Translations under genes and position numbers: made by a program
Assembly: GCA_047495785.1 (NCBI GenBank)
Contig: JBLDXI010000012.1
Location: 372,001-436,000, forward strand
Reading direction: 5' to 3'
DNA length: 64,000 nt
DNA from: Lepidodermella squamata
Taxonomy: Eukaryota > Gastrotricha
The notes under the pieces: generated by a model
The model's input: the letters and a program-made list of their open reading frames with translations, nothing else
Database searches by the model: none
Told to the model about the DNA's origin: nothing
Shown: piece by piece, positions 47,708-58,690 of the stretch
Layout: each line of letters opens with the position of its first letter
How positions within the stretch are numbered: position 1 is the stretch's first letter

Positions 47708-49082
47708 TAGCCTGTCACTGAGAGACCATCGAGGCACCTGAATCAGAGATTCATTGACAACGAAATTGAAGTAAAATGTGATAAATCGCTGCTCAACTAA
47801 CAACTAACAATAATGATCATCATGAGATATCTGATATTTTCCTGCTATCAAAGTTCGAAATATCGACCAAATCAATAAAATATATCTGTCATTCTAACTA
47901 ATATCGGGTGTGACTTTTTTCATTTGGTTTTTTCATTGATTCGGCATTTGGTTAGGGAGTATTTTTAAGCTGAAAAAACCGTTCGAAGTCAGGCTTTCGA
48001 ACCGTATTGAACCTTTTTTACGTCAAAGGACGTAATTTTGAAGTCTTGATTCCGCCAATTGATGGATTCCTCGAAAGAATTCTGGTTCTGGAATTGATTA
48101 GAGCCTCGGATCGATTATAAAGAACTGAGTTTTTAGGTTCCTGGGCTTGACGATTGGTCAATGATTAACGGTAATTTTAATTTCGACAAATTTAATGTCG
48201 GTTATTTAAAGTCATATTTCAGGTTGTCTGATGAAATATGTTTTTTCCTTAATACCCCTGTAGTTGTTTCTTTATTAACATTTCTCAACTTCCCTATTAC
48301 ATTCTCAACTTCCCATTTAAGTGTATATCTTGCTCTACGGACTTGGGAATCTCGATGCTTTCTTTTTAAAATTTCGTGCTTAATTCGAAATACAATACCA
48401 ATATCCTTATCTCCCTCGCGCGGACTGTTACCACGCGCCTGTCATCAACATGAAAGAAATTTCATGAAAGAAAACCGAAATTCCACACCTCTATGTCATT
48501 TATTAATCCAATATCAGTGCGGGTCTTGATTATTTTCAATAATTTTTCAAAGCACAAGAAAATAACAGGAAAGAGCTCTCGACCTCGCAGGTCTCGTAAA
48601 TTAATTACATTTTTTATGTCTCAACATAAGGCCATTGGTCGCTTAGCACAACAAAAACACAACAAATGTTGAATCATCACGAAGAGAAATTATTCAATTT
48701 ATGTTTATAAAATTTCAAGTATTTTTTTCATGTTTAATTAGCATTAAAGGAACATCAAATTATTGTCATTTTTTCACTGTAGATGCAGTCTTTTTTCTTG
48801 CAGAAATATTCCAAATTTTTAAGCCGCGATTGACGACCGATCGTCTGTTTTTCTGTTTATCGGCCGGTGGCACGTCGCGTTGTTCTCAGCTTGAATAGAA
48901 GATACCATTAAAGAATATTTTTTATAACCAAGACGTAATTTTTTCAAAATGGCGACAACTTGAAGATGATGGTTCTGTACAGGACGAAAATAAAACGTTC
49001 TGCCGCCATTTTTATAAACAGTTTTTTTGCAAAAAATAATTCCAATCCAATTTTTTTGTTTCAGCAATATTTCCGCGTGTAT
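47708..49082. other. Spacer
   Basis: 1.4 kb, AT-rich. The frame at 48161-48529 (122 codons) is Phe/Leu/Ser-rich with no motif and is not called. Confidence 0.4.
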
Positions 49083-52000
49083 TTAGGATTTGACCGTAAA
49101 ATCCCAATCATTCTAGAAAAAATAAATGTTAGAAAAATGAAGAAAAAAAATTAAAAACGGTAAAATACCTCTCGAGCTTTAAGAACATCATGGATGAAAA
49201 ATCGGATCCGGGATGACTGCGACTTGTCTTTCGAAAATTTGTGAAGGCTTCCGAGACATTCCTGGCGCCACCATTGGTTAAGGTTTTTGCCCGAGCCTTC
49301 CTGCTTTTTACTACTAATTTCATCCTCCATTTGCTTGCCGACATCGCGCAACAGTTTGCAAAGACTCTCCAGGGTGTCCTCATTCGGGTCGGAGAGCAGC
49401 CGCTTAACACAGCCGACGATGATTGAAAGATTGATTTGGTAGTTTCGGTAAAGTTCGCTGATAAAGCGGATGTTACCGAGATATTTAGCTTTCCGCACGT
49501 TTTTAAACTCCTCGAGATTCTCAGACGCGTCTTTCTTCTCAGCATCGGTCTTCGCTTTTTCCAACTCGCGCTCAAGTTCCTCCAACCTCGCCGCGCCATG
49601 ATCGTGCTCCTCAAATTCGCGCTGGCAAAATGTGAGCATAACACGGCGGAATGACACTTTTTCACCGCTTTCATTCGCGATAAATTCGATCTAAAAAAAT
49701 TTAAATAAAAAAATAGTTGAAAAAATTGCAATAATTTACCTGGCTGAGATGAATGAATAATTGAGCGTAGATGTCGGCAAGTTTCGGCTCGGAAATCGCC
49801 TTGGCAAATATGATGCCAACAAAGTCGGTGAACAGCTTCATTTTGTCGTCAACCTTCTGCATGCGCTCTTCATTTTCATTGCTCAACTGCTCGTAAATGC
49901 GGCGGGTCATGACCTCGTAATTTTCAATCGTCATCTTATTCAACGTTCCTCGCAATTCACGGAAAATCTCCTCCGCCGGCGAGCGTTGCTTCATCATTCG
50001 TTTCATGGGCGAAACTTCGACGGCGATATCGCGAGGAATCGACGCGTTTCTCGGCAACGAAGGACTTCCGTTGCCTTTCAGCTCCAATAACGCCAATCTA
50101 CTGTAGCTTCGTTTAATATTAGATGATGAATCATTACGTGGAATTGCGGTTTCGTCGTTTTCATTTTCAATCGTTCGTGGGGGCGGCGGCGAGGGGGACG
50201 CTGGTGGCCGGCGAAGTGGCGCTAATACAGCGTTGAAGAACGAGTTGATCTCAGTCGCCGGTTTCGTTTCGGGCAATTTTGCTTCCTCTGGCGCGGTTTT
50301 GGCAATGAACTCGATTGGTGAATCAGACGATGAATCATCGTCCACATCGGCCGCATCTGTCTTAATTGTACTCACAGCCGCGTCGTCATTTTGCAGTACT
50401 GACACGTCATCGCATTGCGGGTTAGGCGGGTCCGATGAAAGCTGTGCGGTAGATGATTCAACTTGCGAAACAGGTTTTTCAGCAATAACAACGTCATTCA
50501 CTTGGCTCTAAAAATTATGATAATAAATTGTAAATTTATGTAAATGCGTGAAAATTTTTCTAAAAATCCCTCCTTAAAAAAATCAAGAAAATAAATTGAC
50601 AAGTGAAAAGTGGGGTTCAGCGAAATGTTTCACATCGTGAGATTTCGATGCTGCTTTCAAGATCAATGAACGAGAAGTTGAATGATATCAAAAAGAGGTT
50701 GATAGTCATCAGGGTTGCTGAGAAAATTGGCTGCAAAGTTTATGGGTGAAAATTGCCAGTTTGCTGACGAGAAAAGCGCGCTCAGTTTTTTATTGCATCA
50801 ATAATAACTTGTCGCGCAATAAATTATGATGTTATTTTCTTATGCGCAGTAGAGATTTTTGGGGTAATTAAGCCTTTTCGGCGACACCTTGGGGTCTCCC
50901 GTCTTTTGAGGTGCATGGTAGCCTTCTAGTGGTCTGAATTCTGACAATTCAAAATCCTCAAGAAAAACTGAGTAAGAACTCCCTCTTCCCTCTTCAAGTC
51001 AACACACTTTATGCCATTTGCAGGAAAATTCAGAAAATACTGTAACGTGGTCTTATTTCGGACAAAAACCTGTTTTTCGGGCTTAATTTTTTGAGGTGAA
51101 CGAATTTTTTGACGTACTTTGCGCCAAAAGATGCACCTTGAAAAACTGCATATCCTAGTGTTAATCGCGGTTAAAATATACCTTCTCCAGCACAGGTATT
51201 CACGGGTATTCACGGATAACTGACTCGGCTAATTTCGGACACAACTGGGGTAATTTCGGACAGCTGAGTGTGAATATTTAGATTAGGGCCGAAGTTCACA
51301 TTAAAGCGAGATAAAATTTGTGAGCAGATTTAAAAATAAAAAATAAATTGCATGTTGAGGGATTTGAACCCCCGATAGCGAATTGGTGCTCTCAAGCCAG
51401 TTCAGTGCTATTCTCACTAAAATATTAAAGTTTAAAAACTGTCAAGGTCGATTGAATTCTCTGTAGTTGGAGGCTGTCCGAAATTAGACGGGGGATATCG
51501 GTTTTTCTGGCGGAATTTCAGGTAAAATGTCTCGTATAAATTTGTTCCAAACATGCCAGCCTAACTAAATTCGATGCGCTCTTTCTTTTGCGCTTCTATC
51601 CGGCAAAAAATACTGCCATTTGAGAAAGTTGGCAATTTTTTACCTCGGCGCTCACCTGCGAAGAAGTGCAACCATTCTTCGTAAACAAATCCGTTTGTAA
51701 TGTTTCAGGTGTCATTTGAAAGACAAGACTCTGGGCTATCTCCTGCATTTTGAACAGTATTTCTATCTACCAGGGTTGTGGAGAAACTCACGCTAAAAGC
51801 CAAAAGTGTCCGAAATTACCCTGTCCGAAAAAGGACTGCGTTACAGTACGCCACTTTTCACTTTGTAACGGTAAATTAGCAAAATAAGACAAACAAACCG
51901 TGGGTGATGCTGATGAAAGAGGCGTTTGATTCACGGGGGTCGATTGCTCCGAGATTTTAGAAGCCGCAGCTTCAACGGGTGCCGCGTCAATAACAAGGGT

Positions 52001-52714
52001 AGTTGGCTCGCGGGCAGATCCTAACAACTGCATGGCGTCATTCACCGGGGTCGAAGCCTCTGATGGGTAGCCGGAATCATCCGGGGCCGGTACTACGACT
52101 TGTTTCTCCGTTTTCGGATTAATAATCGGTATCGGATTCCTTTTGCGTTTGAAAATCACCGGGGCTGAAGGAGGCTCGACTGCCGGGGTTTCGAATGGGT
52201 AGCCACCACCCGACTGCTGGATGATTAAATTGATACCGCTTGGTAATTCTGAGGTGGGCAAGAATTGCGGCCCGCCAATTGAAATCGCATTGGTGTCAAG
52301 CGTCATGTAAGCGCCATTCGGTTGTTGGGGGTAAATGTACTGCTGCTGCTGCTGCATACGAGGGGGTCGATTCGAAGGTAAACCTGCTCGAGCTTGCTGA
52401 TCATTGAAATTACTGCTGCTCAACCGGCTGTTACTCCGAGTAACCGCAGCTTGGTCGGGAATGAAATTTGGCGGCATCGGAGCAGTTGCTGGCTGCACTG
52501 CGGGTGCATTTTGGGCCCACGACGGCACAAAATTAGGCACAGCGGCTTGAGCTGGCACAAAACCAGTCGGTTGTTGAGGAGCCGCGTAATATTGGCCTAT
52601 GTTTGCTGATTAGTAAATTTTACCGCATTTCCGTATAATTTTACCTGTAAAAGCTGGGTTTTGTAGCTGCTGTTGTTGCTGCCAATAAAAATCGTTGTAG
52701 TTTGGTGCAAACAT
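49083..52714 (-). CDS. EIF4G: Short eIF4G (translation initiation scaffold)
   Basis: eIF4G bridges eIF4E at the cap with eIF4A and the ribosome. Five exons: 52714-52645, 52596-51899, 50507-49740, 49690-49169, 49112-49083, 695 residues. The Gln/Pro-rich N-terminus has FKRKRNPIPIINPKTEKQ, like the KxIxIxDPN segment of eIF4G. YSRLALL fits the eIF4E-binding motif YxxxxLphi and sits upstream of the core as expected. The MIF4G domain follows: ELRGTLNKMTIENYEVMTRR, KAISEPKLADIYAQLFIHLS, KYLGNIRFISELYRNY and RIRFFIHDVLKARENDW. The frame stops just past the segment that corresponds to DLRxxNW in other eIF4Gs, so MA3 and W2 domains are absent. Intron 2 is 1.39 kb and holds a mariner-type MITE. Confidence 0.85.
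51040..51846. mobile_element. Non-autonomous Tc1/mariner-type element (MITE) in eIF4G intron
   Basis: Ends are inverted repeats of about 25 bp beginning CTGTAACG, with four mismatches, and continuing into TTTCGGACA. The element is flanked on both sides by TA (51038-51039 and 51847-51848), the mariner target duplication. The 807-bp body has no transposase frame. The word AATTTCGGACA recurs several times internally on both strands (near 51219, 51242, 51476, 51806). Confidence 0.65.
51345..51425 (-). pseudogene. tRNA-like remnant
   Basis: On the minus strand GGGGGTTCAAATCCC matches a Pol III B box / T arm, and TAGCACTGAACTGG upstream resembles an A box. A full cloverleaf does not form by eye. 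Probably a tRNA-derived piece carried by the surrounding element. Confidence 0.3.
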
Positions 52715-53834
52715 TTGTAAAATATAATAAAAAATAAAATTCTAGTGAAGCAAAAATTAAATTGCGGTCAAAAAGTGCAAGGTCGAATTTAGGGTATAAC
52801 TTCGTCTGAGAACAGGAAACGCAATCGAGCCCCGTCTATTCTTTGCCCTTTCAGTGAAAAATAGATCAAAACATCACTTCATCGAAAATCGCTAACACGT
52901 GTGCTCCTGTCTGGAAAGTAATAAGCTTTCGGCGCAGTCGTGCAATAAACGTGTGTAGATAGGTAATGCATGGCAAAAAAACACAACATGTGCCTATCGC
53001 TTTTTTTGCCGGGTATATAGAAAAAAACGTTGGCACATTAATAATAATAATAAAAATGCGACGCACAGCGTGTTCTTTCATGCCAAGCTGTTTTTTTCGT
53101 ATAAGATGATTCATCACATGGGCGGGAGCGCGATGACTAATTCTACGCGACATGAATGCGCGTCATCATTGTATTAATATTATCTACTTTTAACGTATAA
53201 TAATAATAATAGTAATGTGTATTCGCAGTGGTAACACAACTATGCATCCGAACATTTAGTCCTATTATTGTCGCCGCCGCCGAGCGAGAAGGTGTAGTAT
53301 TTCCAATAGTATTATCATCGCTGTTTCTGGCTGCGAAAAAATGCCGTGCGTTGCTTCGCGATAAAAAATACGCGCGCACTACTCATATCGTGGCTTATCC
53401 CGCCGCATCAAATTACTGTCGCGAGTATTTCCTGTATTTCTACTACGAATAAGGGAACCACGCTATTTGAAACAAAAAATCATTCATAAAATTATTTTTT
53501 ACGCATTTCACACGAATCGCTGCGTAGTATTTTTGCTTTCCCTATGGATGATGGATGGTAAAGTACGCGGCGCCGAGGCTGATTCTAGCAATTACGCGCT
53601 GCTGATAGCTGTGCCCACTCGCGCCTCCTCCCCCACTCGATACACAGCGTGATAAGATTGATTTTGCGCGTATAATAAGAAACGTTTTTTGACCTTTTAA
53701 ATCATCTAATTTCCGATTACAAAGCTTACGATGTTTGAGCTAGAAAAATACAATTCTACGAAGTTTTTACTGGTCATTTGTCAACAAGCCAAAAACAAAA
53801 TCAAGATGAAACGAGATCAAAAAATGTTCGGTGC
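52715..53834. other. Spacer
   Basis: 1.1 kb upstream of eIF4G. Short AT microsatellites (AATAATAATAAT near 53040 and 53200). No credible gene. Confidence 0.45.
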
Positions 53835-55272
53835 TTAATTGCCCATTTGCGTCGGTCCCCCACGTTTCTTGGTCAGTTTGGCATCACGTGCTGCAATGGA
53901 GTTCGATACAAATTCGATCGTTGCTTCGTTTGAGGGGGCTGGAAAAAATTGAGAAATGAAACACTAAAATTAAGACAAAAATCAACTCAATTTACTTGCA
54001 TTTTCGTTTTGCTCGGAAGTTGTTTCAGAGTCGGAAATATCGGAAATGTTGCCTCGAAATTCGTCAGTTTCGTCGTTGGCGGTCGTCCCCGTCGCTTCCG
54101 CTTCGTCACCACCTAAAGCGATTTTCAAGCTCTCAAACTGACCGAGGACGTGCTGCTCGAGGCATTCGTCGAACAACACGTCAGCAGCACTCGGTCGGTT
54201 TGACATTCGGAACTGCAACATCCGGCTCGTGAGGCTGCGATAATTCTCAGAAAATTGACCCGGAATTTTTTTGGCAGGTCTGAGGATAGAAACCTTGAAA
54301 ATTAAGACATTTAAATTAAATTTCTTCTCACGGTTTCGCCATTTGCGTGACCATTTCAGTTTGATTGAAGCCGTGGAATGGCAGGTCGAAAACAGCGAGT
54401 TCGAAAAGCAACACGCCCATTGACCAAATATCGGTTTTGAAATCGATTTGATTCTTGAAAACCTCAGGGGCTCGATAGCACCAAGCAGCCAGCGGGTCTT
54501 CGCTAGACTCTACAGGAATTTTACATCTAAAAAAGCGCAAAATTTTGAGTCTTGTAGACATTTTGATTTAGGTATAGACTAACGTTTCGCGGAACCTTGC
54601 TAGACCGTAATCACTAACTTTAACCAAGGAGCAAGAGGCGTCTTCGAAAAGAATGTTCTGTAAAGGAAATTGTTGAAGATTATATTGAAAGATTCAATTC
54701 ACTTGCCTGGCAGTTCAAAGATCCGTGCATTAGTTTGTTGCTATGAAGATAATGAATAGCTGTTGCGATCGAGAAAAACCATTCAAGAATCTTGAATTTT
54801 GGTCAGTGAAAATAGAGTATTTCGAAGTTTGAAGATCTACCTGTTTCTCAGAGAATCGGGAGTTTTTCGAATGATATTCCGAGATTTTCTGTCTCATTGA
54901 CCCACCGCTGCAAACTTCCATTACAAACACCCATTTTTTCTTTATCAAGTCTGCAAAATTAATTTTCAATTTCCTTTGATGGATCGAACGTGAAAAACTA
55001 ACCGCCTTTAACAACGTCGATTATTCTTACCAGCTCAGAGCACGGAAGTCTCAACAAAGCTTTAGCCTGAAAATTCTGTGAAATTAACTGAAATTTAGAG
55101 GATCAATTGTCTCACCTCAACAATGGCTTTCTTTAGCTGATCGGAATTTTTGAGATCATCGGTCGAGAATTCCTTCAACACGACAACTTCATTGTCAGCT
55201 ATGCGTCGAGCTTTGGAAGTGGTACAAAATCGACCCCGGCGCAGGATAGAGTCAACTCTGAACCGGCTCATC
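53835..55272 (-). CDS. Divergent protein kinase, probable pseudokinase
   Basis: Kinase fold with altered catalytic residues. The start at 55272 (MSRFRVDSILRRGRFCT) is just downstream of a splice acceptor, so an upstream exon or trans-spliced leader is possible. Motifs in order: VVVLKEF (the usual Lys), KWVFVMEVCSGGSM (hinge), AIHYLHSNKLMHGSLNCQNI, VSDYGLARF, CYRAPEVF, TDIWSMGVLLFELAVFDLPF. The HRDLKxxN motif reads HGSLNCQN: the catalytic Asp is Ser and the Lys is Asn. DFG is DYG. The donor after NCQ is CAG|GCAAGT, so this intron is GC-AG. A disordered, acidic C-terminus follows (ISDISDSETTSEQNENAS). Kinase subfamily unclear; signalling scaffold role inferred. Confidence 0.75.
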
Positions 55273-55629
55273 CAATCGAGATAGAAAAATTTCTAAAGCG
55301 AATGGAAATAAAAAGTTATCATTTGATGTTATTCAGATTTTAGGGTTATATTCAGGAAAACCCGGGATATTTCACTTTGAAACTTGATATTTCAACCCAA
55401 AAAACAGGCACAAATTTTCGGCAGAATAGTTTTATTCACAACACAGTTTGAATGCTTGGAATGTATCCGATAGAAATTTTATACTAGAAAAAGCGGAGAA
55501 ACGAAAGAAGATGCTCACTCGATCGATCATATAGGTGAGATCAAACTATTCTGCCGCAGGGGCAAAACCGGGGTCTAGGTCAGCAGGTTTGAAGAAATGT
55601 TTAACACAGGTGTCGCGCCATGTCCCGAT

Positions 55630-56406
55630 TTACAAGGCTCCGCCCATAGCTTGGCAAAGGTGCAGGCGAACGGTTTCATTCAGGCCCTTCATTCCGTGCA
55701 GGCTCAGGAATTGGCCGCGGAAGGTCGGGTTAGCCAGGGTGAAATTTCCGCTCAGATCAATGACAACGTTTGGCGTGGGGTAAGTCGAGACGGCGGCTTT
55801 CTTCGCTGCGTCGGTGATAACCAGGGTGAGAGCGGTGGCTGAGGCTCCCTCTGGGCGGCTGGTGGGCTGTTCGGCCAACAGGGCGTCGCTGCTAAGCACG
55901 TGGGCGAGATGCATGGCGCCAGGGCTGGGGCCTCGAGGACCATGGCCGGGCTTGGGCTTACCGAAGAGGGGCTCAGGCGCAGCGGCGGTTTGGTTCAGGT
56001 AGAACTTGGTCTCGTTGGCGAAAATTATCACAACGCTCTGCGGAAATTAAGCAAATAAACTTCAGATCTTCATTTCGTTTCTTTAACTTACGTTTCCCTT
56101 GGTGAAAGACCGGCTGATCGAATCTACGAACTCAGCAATGTCTCCAATCATCGGGCTAGGCTTCGGGGGAGGGGGTGGCGGTGGGTTCCTACCGGGCTTG
56201 CCGCCCATTGGTGGTTTCGGAGCAGCAACTGGTTTCTTCGGCTGGGCAACGTCGATAAATACATCGAGGGACTTGCCGCTAATACCCGACAAGCACTTAT
56301 CTAGGGCTGCAAAGGAAGGTGGTGCGAAGAAGTGCTCGTGGGAGCCGCTTTTGTCGAAAGCTGAGGCATAGGCCACAGCGACTAAAACCAGGGTAAACTT
56401 ATACAT
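55630..56406 (-). CDS. Secreted VWA-like family, member F
   Basis: No named homologue recognised. Exons 56406-56092 and 56037-55630 give 240 residues. The signal peptide is MYKFTLVLVAVAYASA. Core: DKCLSGISGKSLDVFIDVAQ, a Pro-rich insertion with seven consecutive Pro, IAEFVDSISRSFTKGN, then (after a phase-0 intron) SVVIIFANETKFYLN. A Pro/Gly-rich linker leads to TALTLVITDAA, NVVIDLSGNF, FLSLHGMKGLNETV and HLCQAMGG. In this member the TDG triplet is TDA, so even the third metal-loop motif is altered. Confidence 0.78.
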
Positions 56407-56852
56407 GCTTCAAGTTCAGGGAGATCCGATACTTTTCGGTAAAAATGGAATGTATGCCGATATGCTATGCTGGCTAAGTCTTTAAATAGTGAGACATCAA
56501 CGTGCTGTCGTGGTTTGGCCTTATTACAGCAATATTTACACAGCGTTACGGAACACAATAGAAGGCGATGAAAAAAGAAGCGCGGCGTGTCGTAAACAAC
56601 CTTAATTAGCCGACAGAAACACCTTAAAAAAGTGCACGAATTTTTTACCGATGCGACATGGTGTTTTTTACTATTATAACCGAGATAGCAAAAAAAGACA
56701 AGAAACACGTCATTTATCATGGACCAATTTCTGGCTACATAGTATACTAATTTAACAGGTCACTGGCGCTAAAGGACGCGTGATAAACTGTAATAATTAG
56801 CAAGCAGAATTCAAGCAAGAATCAAACAAGAGCCAAAGTATGAAAGTCATAT

Positions 56853-57974
56853 TTAATAGGCATTTTCGATTTTTCCAATAGACATCTCATTCGATTCGTC
56901 CGCTTGGCCGGTATTACCCCCAATCGCCTAATAAAAAAATATTAAATTAACATCCGATTTGTTCAAATTTTATACCTGGCAAATCATGAATTGAACAGTT
57001 TGAACGAATCGGTCCAGTGAACTTGAGGTCGGAACGATGAAAAGATTGCGCTTCAAGTAGTTGCGGGTGTTAGCGGCAACTTTTCCGCCGATATCTAGCA
57101 CAATCACATTGTCGCTCCTCGGGGCAAGGCTTGAAATGGGATTTTTCTGCTCCGAATCGGTTATTACAACAGTGAAGAATGTCGGCTTGGCGCTCTCGTT
57201 CTTCTCAGTCGGAAATTCTGAGAATAAGAATAATTCATCAGTCATCCTGAATTTTGAATCTCAAAACTCACCAATAGGCTCGTTGTAGGCCTGAGCGTTG
57301 AAGAGCTGCATCATGAGTTGCCTAAGGCTAGGCAGTGGTTTTTCAACGGGACCCGAAAACGAGTGTTGGTACCACCATTGAACCATGCTACCGCCTTTGA
57401 AATTCGTTTGGGTGAACCCAGTGACCGGGGCAGGGGTGGTCGTGGTCACAACCTCAACCGGCTCCGGTGCATTCAAGTAATATCTGGTCTGGTTACCCGG
57501 CTCGCCATCAACAATCACGGCGTACAACTAAAAAAATCGATTTTAAACTGATTTTTCGTAATTTTTTTCTCATACGTTTTTCTTCGGAATCGCCCTGCTC
57601 AGTTCGTCAACAAAACCGGCAACGTCATACTGGTTAATGGGCGACTGGCGGGTCATCATCATGGGCGGCCACCAGAGACTGTCTTCCTGATCCGCGTTTC
57701 GCCACGATTTAATGTCGACCACAACATCGACCGCGCCATTCACCGATGCGAGGCACTTTTCTAGAAAGTCGTCAACATCGTTGCGCCGCGTCTCGAACGG
57801 ATTCATCATCATCATTTGCGACATCATGCGATGCGGTGACATCACCGTCGCTCCCTTGTGGCGGCCTGTTTTAAAATCGTAGGGATTAAAGCCGTGCGGT
57901 TAGGAAATAAACTTACGCGCCCAAGACGTGCCGACTAAACACAGCGCAATCAGCAGAAAATATCGAAAATTCAT
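56853..57974 (-). CDS. Secreted VWA-like family, member G
   Basis: No named homologue recognised. Five exons: 57974-57917, 57865-57576, 57527-57272, 57217-56976, 56927-56853. The signal peptide is MNFRYFLLIALCLVGTSWA. A Met-rich stretch (MMSQMMMMNP, and WWPPMMM later) flanks the core: EKCLASVNGAVDVVVDIKSW, VAGFVDELSRAIPKKN, LYAVIVDGEPGNQTRYYLN. A Thr/Pro linker leads to FPTEKNESAKPTFFTVVITD, NVIVLDIGGKV, NLFIVPTSSSLDRFV and FMICQAIGG. It has both conserved family introns plus two extra ones, making it the most intron-rich member. A C-terminal acidic tail follows the GG. Confidence 0.8.
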
Positions 57975-58690
57975 CGTATTTTCAAACTGGGTTACAGTTG
58001 AACTAGTAACAGTAAGCAGTGTTTACAGAGATGTGGTTTCGTTGCAAGTACTATAATTCAGTTTGTATGAGACAGAAGGCGGCTATTTATAAGCGACATG
58101 GAAGCCTCTCGAAACATGTTACGCTGGCAATGCACTATTGTTTACACGGTAATCCTATATGCTAAAAGCTGCCGCTGTGCTTTTCCTGACACGTCAGAGG
58201 CGAGGCGCTGGTGCGAAACAAAGCGTTTCAAATCGCGTGCCATTTAGTCACGTTCATTATGTCGTCGCGCCACAGCTGAATAATTATGAGGCGCAAAAAT
58301 TCGAGAAAAGTTCAGCCAATTTATAACAATAATCGCAAAAAAATTTGGCAGAAACTTGAACACGAAAAACGCTTAACCTAATTTCTGATTTTTTTGACCA
58401 ACTAAAACAGCTGAATAATTACAGCCTCTCGACCACAATTAAAAATGCATCGTGAGCTCATGAACAGATTAACCCTTACTTCATGTTACTCATGCATATA
58501 TTCGAAGAAAACAAAATCAACAGGAATAATCATATAATTTCGTTTTTATTAAATTAGAAGTCAGTTAGAAATTCAGTTAGAAAAAGCAAAAAAGTGAGCA
58601 AAAAGTGAGGCGTTTGTGAAAAGGGTACAAAAGTGCTTGCTTTCGTTCAGAGTGAGCATGAAAGCTTGAACAGTGGCAACAACAATATCA
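57975..58690. other. Promoter region of member G and spacer
   Basis: About 700 bp separating member G from the coiled-coil gene. Contains the TATA box at 58084-58092; otherwise nothing seen. Confidence 0.4.
58084..58092 (-). promoter_or_regulatory. TATA box of secreted family member G
   Basis: Reads TATAAATAG on the minus strand, about 110-118 bp upstream of the ATG at 57974. Confidence 0.5.
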
